Assembly: GCA_028277885.1 (NCBI GenBank)
Contig: JANQFK010000015.1
Location: forward strand, 1 to 64,000
Direction of reading: 5' to 3'
DNA: 64,000 bases
DNA from: Myxococcota bacterium
Lineage (GTDB): Bacteria > Myxococcota_A > UBA9160 > UBA6930
The notes beneath the pieces are model-generated. The model did no database searches and was not told the DNA's origin. It saw only the letters and a list, made by a program, of their open reading frames with translations. Of the stretch, positions 38,450 to 46,642 are shown in pieces (position 1 is the first letter of the stretch; each line of letters starts with the position of its first letter). Made by a program: the position numbers and the translations under genes.

Positions 38450-38995
38450 ATGAAGCACGATGGGGGATGGCGCCGCGGCGCCTCGCGGTACCTGTTCGAG
38501 AGCCGCTGGTTCAACCTGCGGCAGGACGAGGTGGCGCTGCCCTCGGGTGAGGCGATCTCCTACACCCTGGTCGAGCATCCCGGCTACGCGATGGTGGTGC
38601 CCCTGCTCGACGACGGCCGGGTGATCCTCGAGCGGATGTACCGCTACACGGTGCAGGAGACGCTGCTCGAGCTGCCCTCGGGCGGCCTGGCCGAGGGCGA
38701 GTCCGCCGAGGCCGGGGCGCGCCGCGAGCTGGAGGAGGAGACGGGCTGGCGCGCCGAGCGGCTGGTGCCGCTGGGGCGCTACTTCGGCAGCACCGGGATC
38801 AGCGACGAGTGCGTCCACCTCTTCCTCGGCACCGGTCTCCGCGAGGTCGCGGCGCCCGCCCGGGAGGCGACGGAGCAGATGGAGCTCGAGCTCCGGCCCT
38901 TCGAGGAGTGCGTGGAGCTCGCGCGCTCCGGCGCCATCCAGGGTGCGCCGAGCGCGCTGGCGCTGCTGCTCGCCGAGCACGAGCTGCGGCGCTGA
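38450..38995 (+). CDS. NUDIX hydrolase (ADP-ribose pyrophosphatase-like)
   Basis: 181 residues. The Nudix box GLAEGESAEAGARRELEEET is canonical (Gx5Ex7REUxEExGU), preceded by YTLVEHPGYAMVVPLLDDGRVILERMYRYTVQETLLELPSG. This is the arrangement of ADP-ribose/nucleoside-diphosphate sugar pyrophosphatases. It would hydrolyse a nucleoside diphosphate linked to another moiety in the cytoplasm. A small membrane protein gene follows 4 bases later. Its start follows the leaderless TATCAT pattern. Confidence 0.93.
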   Translation: MKHDGGWRRGASRYLFESRWFNLRQDEVALPSGEAISYTLVEHPGYAMVVPLLDDGRVILERMYRYTVQETLLELPSGGLAEGESAEAGARRELEEETGWRAERLVPLGRYFGSTGISDECVHLFLGTGLREVAAPAREATEQMELELRPFEECVELARSGAIQGAPSALALLLAEHELRR

Positions 38996-38999
38996 GCCG

Positions 39000-39392
39000 G
39001 TGTCCACTCCGGCTCGCCACGCGCTGGCCCGCCTGATCTGGGCGCTCCACGTCGCGATCGTGGCGTTCTTCCTGGTGGGCTGGGCGCTGCCCTGGCGCTG
39101 GGCCCTGTGGACCGTGGCCGTGGGCGCGGTGGTGCTCCAGGTCGGCTGGTGGCTGTGCAACGACGTGTGCTGGCTGACCCTGCTGGAGGAGCGCTTGAAG
39201 GGAGCGCCCGAGGCCCCGCCCCCCGGCACCCGCGAGGAGGCGGAGGCCGCGCCGAACTTCGTCTCGGCCCTGGTGGACCGCATTCTCGGTCGGCCGATGC
39301 CCGAGAGCCGGGTGAACGCGGTGATCTACGGAATCGTCTGGGGCGGCTTCACGATCGCCGTCGCGCGCCTGTGGCTCGGCCGCGCCGCCTAG
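39000..39392 (+). CDS. Small membrane protein, DUF2784-like
   Basis: 130 residues. Two N-terminal hydrophobic segments (LIWALHVAIVAFFLVGWAL and WALWTVAVGAVVLQVGWWL), the motif CNDVCWLTLLEERL, and a final membrane segment (VNAVIYGIVWGGFTIAVARL) resemble DUF2784 proteins, whose function is unknown. GTG 39000 lies 4 bases after the NUDIX stop. The stop TAG overlaps that of the convergent panE gene (CTAG). Confidence 0.75.
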   Translation: MSTPARHALARLIWALHVAIVAFFLVGWALPWRWALWTVAVGAVVLQVGWWLCNDVCWLTLLEERLKGAPEAPPPGTREEAEAAPNFVSALVDRILGRPMPESRVNAVIYGIVWGGFTIAVARLWLGRAA

Positions 39393-40354
39393 GAGGCCGA
39401 CCCGGCTCGCCGCTGCCGCTCCTCCAGGGCCTTCACCAGCACCTCGAGCGCGGCGTTGGTGGGTGCGGGCACGCCGTGGGCACGGCCCAGCTCGACCACG
39501 GCGCCGGTCAGTGCGTCGATCTCGGTGCGGCGCCCGGCGCGCAGGTCCTGGAGCATGGAGGACTCGTGGCTCGCCGTCGGCGGCAGCAGGCGCGCGAAGA
39601 AGTCCTCGCGCCACGCCGTGGCGCTGGGCCAGTGGCTGCTCCAGCCCGCGGCGCGCATCACCGCGAAGATCTCGTCCGAGAGGGTCTCGATCAGCGCCCG
39701 GCCGTGGGGGGAGGCGCCGAGCTCGCCGTAGGGCACCCCGAGGATCGCGCAGGCCGGGTTCAGGCAGCCGTTGTAGAGCAGCTTCGCCCACAGGTCGGCC
39801 GCGACGTCGTCGGTGGGCTCGGCGGGCAGCCCGCCCCGGGCGAGGGCCTCGCACAGTCGGGCGACCCGTGCGGCGGGCTCCCCGAACAGGCTGCCCACGC
39901 GCACCGGCTCGGCGTGCACCGTGACCTCCACCTCGCCGGGGGCGAGGCGCCGGAAGCCCGTGATGACCCGGGCGTTCCAGACCCGCGGCCTCGGGAAGCG
40001 GGCCGCGAAGACCTCGGCGTTGCCCCAGCCGTTCTGGCACAGCACGAGGGGTGCTTCGCCCAGGGCGTCGCCGGCCGCGGCGAGCTCCTCGGCGGCGGCG
40101 GCCGAGTCGAAGGACTTCACCGCGACGAGCACGAAGTCCGGAGGCCCCGGCAGCTCCGCCGGCGAGGTCGCGACCTCGAAGGAGCCGGGCTTCGCGGCGT
40201 GCTCGCCGAACACGCCGCGGCGGCGCAGCCCCCCGGCGGCGAGGGCACCGGCGCCGGGCTCCCGGGCCACGAAGCCGAGCCGGGCCCCGGCCGCCAGCAG
40301 GAAGCTGCCGAGCCCGAGCCCCACTCCGCCGGCGCCCTGGACGAGGATTCGCAT
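39389..40354 (-). CDS. panE: 2-dehydropantoate 2-reductase
   Basis: 321 residues. It reduces ketopantoate to pantoate with NADPH in pantothenate/CoA synthesis. Landmarks are the Rossmann start RILVQGAGGVGLGLGSFL, DFVLVAVKSFDS, LCQNGWGNAEVF, the catalytic Lys region DLWAKLLYNGCLNPACAI, and ESSMLQDLRAGRRTEIDALTG. A type II pantothenate kinase gene is found at 50.3 kb. Family members with other 2-oxoacid substrates exist, so the pantoate role is likely, not certain. Convergent and overlapping at the stop with the small membrane protein gene. Confidence 0.9.
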   Translation of the reverse strand: MRILVQGAGGVGLGLGSFLLAAGARLGFVAREPGAGALAAGGLRRRGVFGEHAAKPGSFEVATSPAELPGPPDFVLVAVKSFDSAAAAEELAAAGDALGEAPLVLCQNGWGNAEVFAARFPRPRVWNARVITGFRRLAPGEVEVTVHAEPVRVGSLFGEPAARVARLCEALARGGLPAEPTDDVAADLWAKLLYNGCLNPACAILGVPYGELGASPHGRALIETLSDEIFAVMRAAGWSSHWPSATAWREDFFARLLPPTASHESSMLQDLRAGRRTEIDALTGAVVELGRAHGVPAPTNAALEVLVKALEERQRRAGSAS

Positions 40355-40385
40355 CGCGTCTCGCCGCCGAGGGTAACGGGCCTGC

Positions 40386-40391
40386 TAGCCT
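40386..40391 (+). promoter_or_regulatory. -10-like hexamer TAGCCT
   Basis: GCTAGCCT lies 27 bases before ATG 40419, whose SD is CAGGAGG. Confidence 0.4.
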
Positions 40392-40418
40392 TCGGGGTCG
40401 CGCCAGCAGGAGGTTCCC

Positions 40419-41351
40419 ATGCCCTGGAGCGAGAGCGACGTCCCCGACCAGTCGGGACGCACCGTCGTCGTGACCGGCGGCAACAGCGGCCTCGGCTTCG
40501 AGAGCGCCCGGGTGCTGGCCGGGCGCGGCGCCCACGTGGTCCTGGCCTGCCGCAGCCTCGACAAGGCGAACGAGGCCATCGCGGAGATCACCCGGTCGGC
40601 GCCCGCCGCCAAGCTCGAGGCCCGCGCCCTCGACCTGGCGGAGCTCGCCTCGGTGCGCCGCTTCGCCGACGAGCTGCGCACCGCCCACCCGCGCATCGAC
40701 GTGCTGCTCAACAACGCCGGCGTGATGGCGCTGCCCCGCCGCGAGACCGCCGACGGCTTCGAGATGCAGATCGGCACCAACCACCTCGGCCCCTTCGCGC
40801 TCACGGGCCTGCTGATCGACCGCGTGCTCGCCGCCCCGGGCGGGCGCGTGGTGACCGTGAGCAGCCAGTTCCACCGGGTGGGCCGCATCGACTTCGACGA
40901 CCTCCACGCCACCCGCCGCTACCGCCGCTGGCCCGCCTACGCCCAGAGCAAGCTCGCGAACCTGCTGTTCGCCTTCGAGCTCCAGCGCCGGCTCGAGGCC
41001 CGCGGCGCGCCGGTGCTGAGCGTCGCCGCCCACCCGGGCTACGCGGCCACCAACCTCCAGACCGCCGGGCCGCGCATGGAGGGCTCGTCCTTCATGGAGC
41101 GGATGAACCTCCTCGCCAACCGGATCTTCGCCCAGGGGGCGGCCGAAGGCGCGCTGCCCCAGATCTACGCGGCGACCGCACCCGACGTCCGGGGCGGCGA
41201 CTACATCGGGCCCGACGGCCCGATGGAGATGCGCGGCCACCCGAAGCGGGTCGGGACGATCGCGGCGGCCCGGGACGAGGACGCCGCCCGGCGCCTGTGG
41301 CAGCTCTCCGAACAGGCGACGGGCGTCGCCTGGAGCGCGCTCGCCGCCTGA
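40419..41351 (+). CDS. SDR oxidoreductase, retinol dehydrogenase-like
   Basis: 310 residues. Landmarks are TVVVTGGNSGLGFESARVLA, the ACRSLDKA basic loop that suggests NADP, LLNNAGVMALP, QIGTNHLGPFALT, VVTVSSQFHRVG, and YAQSKLANLLFAFEL with catalytic Tyr and Lys. The HPGYAATNLQ loop and length fit the retinol dehydrogenase/WWOX-like subgroup common in actinobacteria and deltaproteobacteria. Lipid or aromatic carbonyl substrates are plausible. It precedes an acyl-CoA ligase gene with its own promoter box. Confidence 0.92.
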   Translation: MPWSESDVPDQSGRTVVVTGGNSGLGFESARVLAGRGAHVVLACRSLDKANEAIAEITRSAPAAKLEARALDLAELASVRRFADELRTAHPRIDVLLNNAGVMALPRRETADGFEMQIGTNHLGPFALTGLLIDRVLAAPGGRVVTVSSQFHRVGRIDFDDLHATRRYRRWPAYAQSKLANLLFAFELQRRLEARGAPVLSVAAHPGYAATNLQTAGPRMEGSSFMERMNLLANRIFAQGAAEGALPQIYAATAPDVRGGDYIGPDGPMEMRGHPKRVGTIAAARDEDAARRLWQLSEQATGVAWSALAA

Positions 41352-41388
41352 GCCCGCGCCCGGGTCGCGTCCCGAGGGCGCGCGGGGC

Positions 41389-41394
41389 TACCCT
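41389..41394 (+). promoter_or_regulatory. -10-like hexamer TACCCT
   Basis: GGCTACCCT lies 22 bases before ATG 41417, whose SD is GAGGAGG. Confidence 0.4.
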
Positions 41395-41416
41395 GCCCGA
41401 TCGAGGAGGCGCGCCC

Positions 41417-42907
41417 ATGAGTCTCAACCTCGGCACCGTGCTCGCCGCGAGCGCGGCCGACCGGCCCGACGCCGTCGCGGTGCGGCTCGACGAGCGCGCC
41501 CTGAGCTACGCCGAGCTCGACCGCGCCGCACGCGGCGTGGCGGCGAGCCTGCGCGCCCGGGGCATCGAGCCCGGCCAGCACGTGGCCCTCATGGTCCCCA
41601 ACGTGCCCGAGTTCAGCATCGCGTACTTCGGGATCCTGTACGCGGGCTGCACCGTGGTCCCACTCAACGTGCTGCTCTCGCCGCCCGAGGTCGCCTACCA
41701 CCTCGAGGACTCCGAGGCGCGGCTGCTCGTCGCCCATCCGCTCTTCGCGGGGCCGGCCCGGGAAGGGGCGAAGCAGGCCGGCGTGCCGCTGGTGTGGGCG
41801 GGAGGCGACGAGGGCGAGCGCCTGGCCGACCTCGCCGCCGCGGACCCGATCGCGGTGCCGCACCCCACCGGCCCCGACGACGGCGCGGTGATCCTCTACA
41901 CCTCGGGCACCACGGGCAAGCCCAAGGGTGCCTGGCTGAGCCACGCCAACCTGCTGCTCAACTGTGCGGTGGTGGTGCCCAAGCTGCTGCCCATCGACCG
42001 GGAGCTCGTCGCCCTGGCGACGCTGCCGCTGTTCCACTCCTTCGGACAGACCTGCATCCAGAACGCCACGCTCGCGGTGGGCGGCACCTTCACCCTGCTG
42101 CCGCGCTTCACGCCCGAGGACGCCTTCGCGGTGATGGAGCGCGACGGCGTCACGCTCTTCGCCGGGGTGCCCACCATGTACTTCGCGCTGCTGCACCACG
42201 AGGGCGGCGAGCGCTTCGACCTCTCGAAGCTGCGCTACTGCATGGCGGGCGGCGCGCCCCTGCCCGTGGAGGTGATGAAGGCCTTCGAGAGCCGCTACGG
42301 CGTGCCGATCCTCGAGGGCTACGGGCTCTCGGAGACCTCGCCGGTGGCGAGCTTCAACTGCCTCGACCGGCCGCGCAAGCCCGGCTCCATCGGTCACCCG
42401 GTGTGGGGCGTCGAGATGGCGATCCTCGACGAGAACGACCGGGAGCTCGGCGCCGGCGAGCGCGGCGAGATCGCGATCCGCGGGCACAACATCATGAAGG
42501 GCTACTGGAAGCGCCCCGACGCCACCGCCGAGACCCTGCGCAACGGCTGGTTCCACTCGGGCGACATCGGGATCCGCGACGAGGACGGCTCCTACCGCAT
42601 CGTGGACCGGGTGAAGGACATGATCCTGCGCGGCGGGTACAACGTGTACCCGCGCGAGGTCGAGGAGGTGCTCTACGCCCACGCCGCCGTGGCCGAGGCC
42701 GCGGTGATCGGCATCGAGCACGAGAGCCACGGCGAGGAGGTGAAGGCCGTGGTGGCGCTGAAGGCCGAGGCCAGCGCCACCGCCGAGGAGCTCATCGCCT
42801 GGAGCAGGGAGCGCCTCGCCGCCTACAAGTACCCGCGCATCGTCGAGTTCATCGACACCCTGCCCAAGGGCCCGACGGGCAAGATCCTGAAGCGCGAGCT
42901 CAAGTAG
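41417..42907 (+). CDS. Acyl-CoA ligase (AMP-forming, long-chain fatty acid type)
   Basis: 496 residues. ANL-superfamily motifs are all present: P-loop ILYTSGTTGKPKGAWLSHAN, LPLFHSFGQT, GGAPLPVEVMKAFE, EGYGLSETSPVAS, the hinge region RIVDRVKDMILRGGYNVYP and the catalytic Lys near the end in PKGPTGKILKREL. It activates a carboxylic acid to acyl-AMP and then acyl-CoA. At about 500 residues and with this hinge it fits medium/long-chain or aromatic acid ligases. With the nearby thioesterase and acyl-CoA dehydrogenase it suggests fatty acid catabolism. Confidence 0.93.
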   Translation: MSLNLGTVLAASAADRPDAVAVRLDERALSYAELDRAARGVAASLRARGIEPGQHVALMVPNVPEFSIAYFGILYAGCTVVPLNVLLSPPEVAYHLEDSEARLLVAHPLFAGPAREGAKQAGVPLVWAGGDEGERLADLAAADPIAVPHPTGPDDGAVILYTSGTTGKPKGAWLSHANLLLNCAVVVPKLLPIDRELVALATLPLFHSFGQTCIQNATLAVGGTFTLLPRFTPEDAFAVMERDGVTLFAGVPTMYFALLHHEGGERFDLSKLRYCMAGGAPLPVEVMKAFESRYGVPILEGYGLSETSPVASFNCLDRPRKPGSIGHPVWGVEMAILDENDRELGAGERGEIAIRGHNIMKGYWKRPDATAETLRNGWFHSGDIGIRDEDGSYRIVDRVKDMILRGGYNVYPREVEEVLYAHAAVAEAAVIGIEHESHGEEVKAVVALKAEASATAEELIAWSRERLAAYKYPRIVEFIDTLPKGPTGKILKRELK

Positions 42908-42987
42908 GCGCGAGCGCCGTGTCGTCTCGGTGACGTGGCGCTCGGCTCGGAGCGTGGCAGCCTTCCGTGGTTCGCCGGAGGTGTGAT

Positions 42988-43569
42988 ATGAGCAACGCGA
43001 TTGGCAGTCGGCTACGGGGCTTGCGGGAGAGGAGAGGGTGGACCCAGGCCCACCTGGCTTCTGTCTCTGGAGTGAGCCCTCGTCAAGTTCAAAGAATTGA
43101 GGCTGGAGCGAACTTTCCGCGCTCCGAAACCCAGATGGCCCTCGCTGCCGCGCTGGATGTCGACGTCAGCGAACTTTTGGTGGGTTTCACCGCGGAGCAA
43201 CTCGAGGAACTCAGAGAGGAGTACCTCTGTCCCCACTGCGGTTCGAAGTTGGCAACTCGGACTGCTGTGCCTCATGAATACGGGGCCGACGACCTAGAGC
43301 AGTTTGAATGCGGTTTCACGCGGGGCATGTACAGAAGGCCCTGCCCCAATGAGCCTCGGTTCCCTAGCTTCGAGGACTACGACTTGGTCTTCCTCGAAGG
43401 CAGTGATCGCTGGTCCTGCCAGGCAATCGCCCGCACATCTGCGGCTTCTGAGGTTCCTCTCGGGAGCGGGAGAGGGGACACAAGGGAAGAGGCGGCGAGG
43501 GTTGTGCAGCGGTCCTACATCTTGGCGCGCGACGGCTACGAGGCGGCCAAGGATTTCATGCCCTTCTAG
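42988..43569 (+). CDS. XRE-type helix-turn-helix regulator with zinc-finger-like C-terminus
   Basis: 193 residues. The HTH_3 domain is clear (SRLRGLRERRGWTQAHLASV, VSPRQVQRIEAGANFPRSET), followed by ELLVGFTAEQLEELREEYL and a possible four-Cys zinc site (CPHCGSK ... CGFTRGMYRRPC). The rest is unrecognised and ends DGYEAAKDFMPF. ATG 42988 has SD GGAGG; an in-frame GTG at 42967 is less likely. Three 60-base rows counted by hand (43081, 43201, 43261) are 55-58% GC, far below the neighbours, with many T- and A-ending codons. This points to recent acquisition. No cognate operator or toxin partner is seen. Confidence 0.85.
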   Translation: MSNAIGSRLRGLRERRGWTQAHLASVSGVSPRQVQRIEAGANFPRSETQMALAAALDVDVSELLVGFTAEQLEELREEYLCPHCGSKLATRTAVPHEYGADDLEQFECGFTRGMYRRPCPNEPRFPSFEDYDLVFLEGSDRWSCQAIARTSAASEVPLGSGRGDTREEAARVVQRSYILARDGYEAAKDFMPF

Positions 43570-43627
43570 GCTGGACGCTCCCTCTCGCCATGAGTGGCAG
43601 CCTCGCGGAGTTCGAGGGAAGGGAAAC

Positions 43628-44329
43628 CTACTTCATCTTGTGCTGGCGCTTCTCGATCAGGTTCTGGTAGCGGGTGCGGTCGACGGAGATGAAGACGCCC
43701 TCGCCCTCGGCGCACAGCTGCTCGCCGGCGTGGAGGGTGCCGCTGGCGAAGATCTTGCGGCCCTCCACGCGGTCCACGCCGGCGTCGAAGGTCAGCTTGG
43801 CGTGGAGCGGGGTGGGGGTGCGGTAGCGGATGGTGAGGGTGCCGGTGAAGCCCGGGTTGCCGGTGAGGGCCTGGGCGTAGCCCAGCACCTCGTCGAAGGC
43901 GGCCGCGACGAAGCCGCCGTGGACGCAGCCGGGCGGGCCCTCGTAGGCGGTGCCGAACACGACGCGGCCGTGGACGCGGTCGTTCTCCGAGCGCATCACG
44001 ATGGGGGGCGCCAGGGGGTTGGCGCGGCCGATGAGCGGGCTCCAGTCGAAGTGGCCGCCGCCCTCGGGCTCGCTGCCCGCCGTGGCGCTCTCGGCGTAGC
44101 CCTCGTAGCGCCGGTGGCTCGGGTGGGTGGCGAGGTGGTCGGCGTACTCCTCGAGCCGCTCCGCGGCCCGGCGCAGCTCCGCCTCGGGCGCCTCGGTGGT
44201 GGTGAGGCGCTCGATCACCCGGCGCATGGCCTCGGCGAGCCGGCGCCGCTCGGCCCACACGCCGGTCTCGGCGGCCCCCTCGCCCTCCCAGCGCCGGATC
44301 CAGCGCCGCAGCTCCGCCTTCTCGGTCAC
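43628..44329 (-). CDS. Hot-dog fold thioesterase (PaaI-like)
   Basis: 233 residues. An N-terminal helical part (LRRWIRRWEGEGAAETGVW ... ERLEEYADHL) is followed by the hot-dog core: VFGTAYEGPPGCVHGGFVAA, then the catalytic-acid helix FDEVLG, TIRYRTPTPLHAKLTFDAGV and GTLHAGEQLCAEGEGVFI. The HGG...D/E pattern is that of PaaI/4-hydroxybenzoyl-CoA-type thioesterases. GTG 44329 has a TAGCAT box exactly 6 bases upstream and no SD. It would release a free acid from an acyl-CoA. Substrate unknown. Confidence 0.9.
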   Translation of the reverse strand: MTEKAELRRWIRRWEGEGAAETGVWAERRRLAEAMRRVIERLTTTEAPEAELRRAAERLEEYADHLATHPSHRRYEGYAESATAGSEPEGGGHFDWSPLIGRANPLAPPIVMRSENDRVHGRVVFGTAYEGPPGCVHGGFVAAAFDEVLGYAQALTGNPGFTGTLTIRYRTPTPLHAKLTFDAGVDRVEGRKIFASGTLHAGEQLCAEGEGVFISVDRTRYQNLIEKRQHKMK

Positions 44330-44335
44330 GCCGCC

Positions 44336-44341
44336 ATGCTA
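44336..44341 (-). promoter_or_regulatory. -10-like hexamer TAGCAT, leaderless spacing
   Basis: On the minus strand GCTAGCAT ends 6 bases before GTG 44329. Confidence 0.5.
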
Positions 44342-44463
44342 GCAGCGGCGCGCGGGACCGGGCTCAGCGGCGGAAGCCGCCCTCGGAGTCGATCCCCTGC
44401 CCGGGCCTGCTCAAGTCGCGCTCCGGGGGGTCCGAGGAGCCTCCCACTCTCCGGGGGGCTCCA

Positions 44464-44955
44464 TTGAGCAGCAGCTACCGCCCCGAGCTTCGCGAGGTGT
44501 TCTCGCACTGCTGGACCGAGGGCAGCTGGATCCCCGGCGGCCTGTGCCTGCCGAGCCGCCGTGGGCTCCTCGAGCACCTCAACCAGAAGGAGCCCTTCCT
44601 GAAGCTCCGCAACGCGGTGCTGTCGAAGAACAAGGATCCGCTCCCCTTCCTCGCGCTGCGCCGGGACCGCATCTCGCTGGTGGTGCCGCCGGAGCACGAG
44701 AGCATCGAGTCGCCCACCTCCACCTGCACGCGACACCACGTGGTCTGCCTACTGAAGGGCGCGATCCTGAGCGGCACCCTCGAGACCCTCGCCAACATGC
44801 GCGTCTCGGACTTCCTGATGCGGGCACCGGGCTTCTTCGCGCTGGGCATCTGCCGCCTGCGCATGCCGGGCCTCGAGGACCTGCCCTTCCCCAACCCCGC
44901 GCCGACCGTGCTCGTGAACTCCGAGTGCGTGATCGGGGTCGCCGAGCAGTCCTGA
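44464..44955 (+). CDS. Unrecognised protein, about 163 residues
   Basis: TTG 44464 gives SSSYRPELREVFSHCWTEGS, WIPGGLCLPSRRGLLEHLNQ, LPFLALRRDRISLVVPPEHE, and a C-terminal half with VVCLLKGAILSGTLETLANMRVSDFLMRAP and LPFPNPAPTVLVNSECVIGV. The repeated pattern of a small beta strand (CLLKGAILSGTL), a DxL and a closing VLVN/VIGV strand suggests two related beta-rich halves. I do not recognise a family. Codon use is typical of the window and the frame is closed cleanly before a non-coding gap, so it is probably real. The start is uncertain because the frame has no ATG nearby. Confidence 0.6.
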   Translation: MSSSYRPELREVFSHCWTEGSWIPGGLCLPSRRGLLEHLNQKEPFLKLRNAVLSKNKDPLPFLALRRDRISLVVPPEHESIESPTSTCTRHHVVCLLKGAILSGTLETLANMRVSDFLMRAPGFFALGICRLRMPGLEDLPFPNPAPTVLVNSECVIGVAEQS

Positions 44956-45177
44956 GCGGGCCACCCGGTCCGTTTTCCTCACAGAACCGACCCCTTGGGG
45001 AGTGACCGCATGCGTCACGCCCGGGCCGCAGGATGCCTCCACGGCGCACGGGCGGGGGCCCACCGGGTCCCCCCTTTCCCGGAGGGCCTCCGCCCGGCCG
45101 CCGCCCAGCACCGGGGTCCGACACCCGGCATCGAAGTAGAGAGACCGAGAGAAAGACGGAGAGAGAGGAGACACGCC

Positions 45178-45414
45178 ATGCACGCCACGCTCACCACCGC
45201 GACCCGCACCCTCACCCGCTGCATCGTCTGCGGCTTCGCCGAGGTCCGCACCGACGAGGTCGTCGATCGTGGCGTCGTGATGCTCTCGGAGTGCCCGCGC
45301 TGCGAGCACCGCGCCACCTGGCGGGTGCCGAGCCTCGAGACGCAGGCCGTGGCCTGGCCGGCGCGTCCGGTCCGCATCGACGCGGGGTGCGAGGAGGAGT
45401 CCGCCGCGGCGTGA
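45178..45414 (+). CDS. Small protein with two CxxC pairs, unknown
   Basis: 78 residues: LTRCIVCGFAEVRTDEVVDR and LSECPRCEHRATWRVP carry two CxxC pairs for one zinc. ATG 45178 has SD GAGAGGAGA, the end of a 41-base purine-only-like leader (GTAGAGAGACCGAGAGAAAG...) at 45135-45175. A leader of this kind suggests strong ribosome loading. The 222-base gap before it otherwise holds nothing I can name. The gene ends just before the ArsA promoter box; a co-transcribed role is not shown. Confidence 0.7.
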   Translation: MHATLTTATRTLTRCIVCGFAEVRTDEVVDRGVVMLSECPRCEHRATWRVPSLETQAVAWPARPVRIDAGCEEESAAA

Positions 45415-45420
45415 TACCGT
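45415..45420 (+). promoter_or_regulatory. -10-like hexamer TACCGT, leaderless spacing
   Basis: GATACCGT ends 7 bases before GTG 45428 and overlaps the end of the preceding small gene. The first ArsA gene has no SD. Confidence 0.45.
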
Positions 45421-45427
45421 CGCGCCG

Positions 45428-46642
45428 GTGCGGATCGTCCTCTACACCGGCAAGGGCGGGGTCGGGAAGACCACCACCGCGGCCGCCACGGCGGTCACGG
45501 CGGCGCGGCGAGGCGCGCGAGCCCTCGTCGCCTCGGCGGACGCGGCCCACAGCCTGGGCGACGTGCTCGGCCTGCGGCTCGGCCCCGACCCGCGCGGCGT
45601 CGCGCTCTCGGGGGGCGGGTCCGGTCCCGACGGCACGGGGAGGCTCGACGCCCTCGAGGTCGACGTGCGCGCCGAGACCGACCACCACTGGGGCGCGATC
45701 CGCGACTGGCTGGTCTCGCTGTTCCGCCATCAGGGCATCGAGGAGGTGGTGGCCGAGGAGCTCGCGCTGCTGCCCGGCGCCGAGGAGCTCACCACCCTGC
45801 TGGCGGTGGAGCGCCACGCCCGCGAGGGCGGCTACGACCTGGTGGTCGTGGACTGCGCGCCGACGGACGCGGCGCTGCGCCTGCTCACCCTCCCCGAGGT
45901 GGCGCGCGGTGCCTTCCGGGTGCTGCTGCGCGTCCAGCAGGCCCTCGCCGGCGTGGTGACCCCCATGGCGCGAAGCGTGCTCTCCGTGCCGCTTCCCGAG
46001 TCGCGGGTGTTCCGCGACGCCGAGCGCCTGCTCTACGAGAAGCTCCGGACCCTGCGCGGGCTGGTGACGGGCGACGACGCCAGCGTGAGGCTCGTGGTGA
46101 CGCCGGAGCGCATGGTGATCGACGAGGCGCTGCGCGCCCACACCGATCTCGCCCTCTTCGAGCTGCCCTGCGACGCCGTGGTGATGAACCGGCTGCTCCC
46201 CGAGGCCGCCACCCGGGAGGACTTCTTCCAGGACTGGGGGCGGCTCCAGGCCGAGCGCTGCGCCGAGGTCGAGGCCGCCTTCGCGCCGCTCCCGGTGCTG
46301 CGCGCGCCGCTCCAGGAGGACGAGGTGACCGGCGTCGCCGCCCTGGCCGCCCACGGCGAGGCGCTCTTCGGCGGGCACGCGCCCGGGGCCGTGCTGGCCC
46401 GGGCGCCCCGGGTGCGCTTCCGCAAGGAGGGCGACGGCTACCGCGCCGAGGTGCCCCTGCCCCACGCCGAGCGCGAGTCCCTCGACGTGGCGAAGCTGGC
46501 CGACGAGCTGCTCATCACCACCGGGGCGCGGCGCCGGGCGCTGGCGCTGCCGCGGCGCATCGCGGCCCTCGACCTCGCCGGCGCGAGGCTCGAGCCGGAG
46601 GGGCTGGTGGTGCGCTTCGAGCGGGCCGGGGGCGCGGCCTGA
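45428..46642 (+). CDS. ArsA/GET3-family ATPase with HSP20-like C-terminus (first of a tandem pair)
   Basis: 404 residues. The deviant P-loop YTGKGGVGKTTTAAATA, switch I SADAAHSLGD and switch II VVVDCAPTDAALRLL identify an ArsA/GET3-type ATPase. The Gly normally in APTG is Asp here. The last ~80 residues (VRFRKEGDGYRAEVPLPHAE ... LEPEGLVVRFERAG) form the ArsA_HSP20 beta-sandwich. Bacterial proteins of this form are not shown to pump arsenite, and no arsB, arsR or arsC is nearby. The stop overlaps the next start (TGATG). A role in membrane-protein targeting or chaperoning is possible but inferred. Confidence 0.88.
   Translation: MRIVLYTGKGGVGKTTTAAATAVTAARRGARALVASADAAHSLGDVLGLRLGPDPRGVALSGGGSGPDGTGRLDALEVDVRAETDHHWGAIRDWLVSLFRHQGIEEVVAEELALLPGAEELTTLLAVERHAREGGYDLVVVDCAPTDAALRLLTLPEVARGAFRVLLRVQQALAGVVTPMARSVLSVPLPESRVFRDAERLLYEKLRTLRGLVTGDDASVRLVVTPERMVIDEALRAHTDLALFELPCDAVVMNRLLPEAATREDFFQDWGRLQAERCAEVEAAFAPLPVLRAPLQEDEVTGVAALAAHGEALFGGHAPGAVLARAPRVRFRKEGDGYRAEVPLPHAERESLDVAKLADELLITTGARRRALALPRRIAALDLAGARLEPEGLVVRFERAGGAA

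Noticed and set aside
42911..42944. Hairpin CGAGCGCC ... GGCGCTCG after the acyl-CoA ligase
   Set aside because: The 8-bp stem has an 18-base loop and no other support; too weak to list as a terminator.
45001..45020. Palindrome-like GTGACCGCATGCGTCAC
   Set aside because: Matching arms require an asymmetric bulge; no clear link to a promoter.
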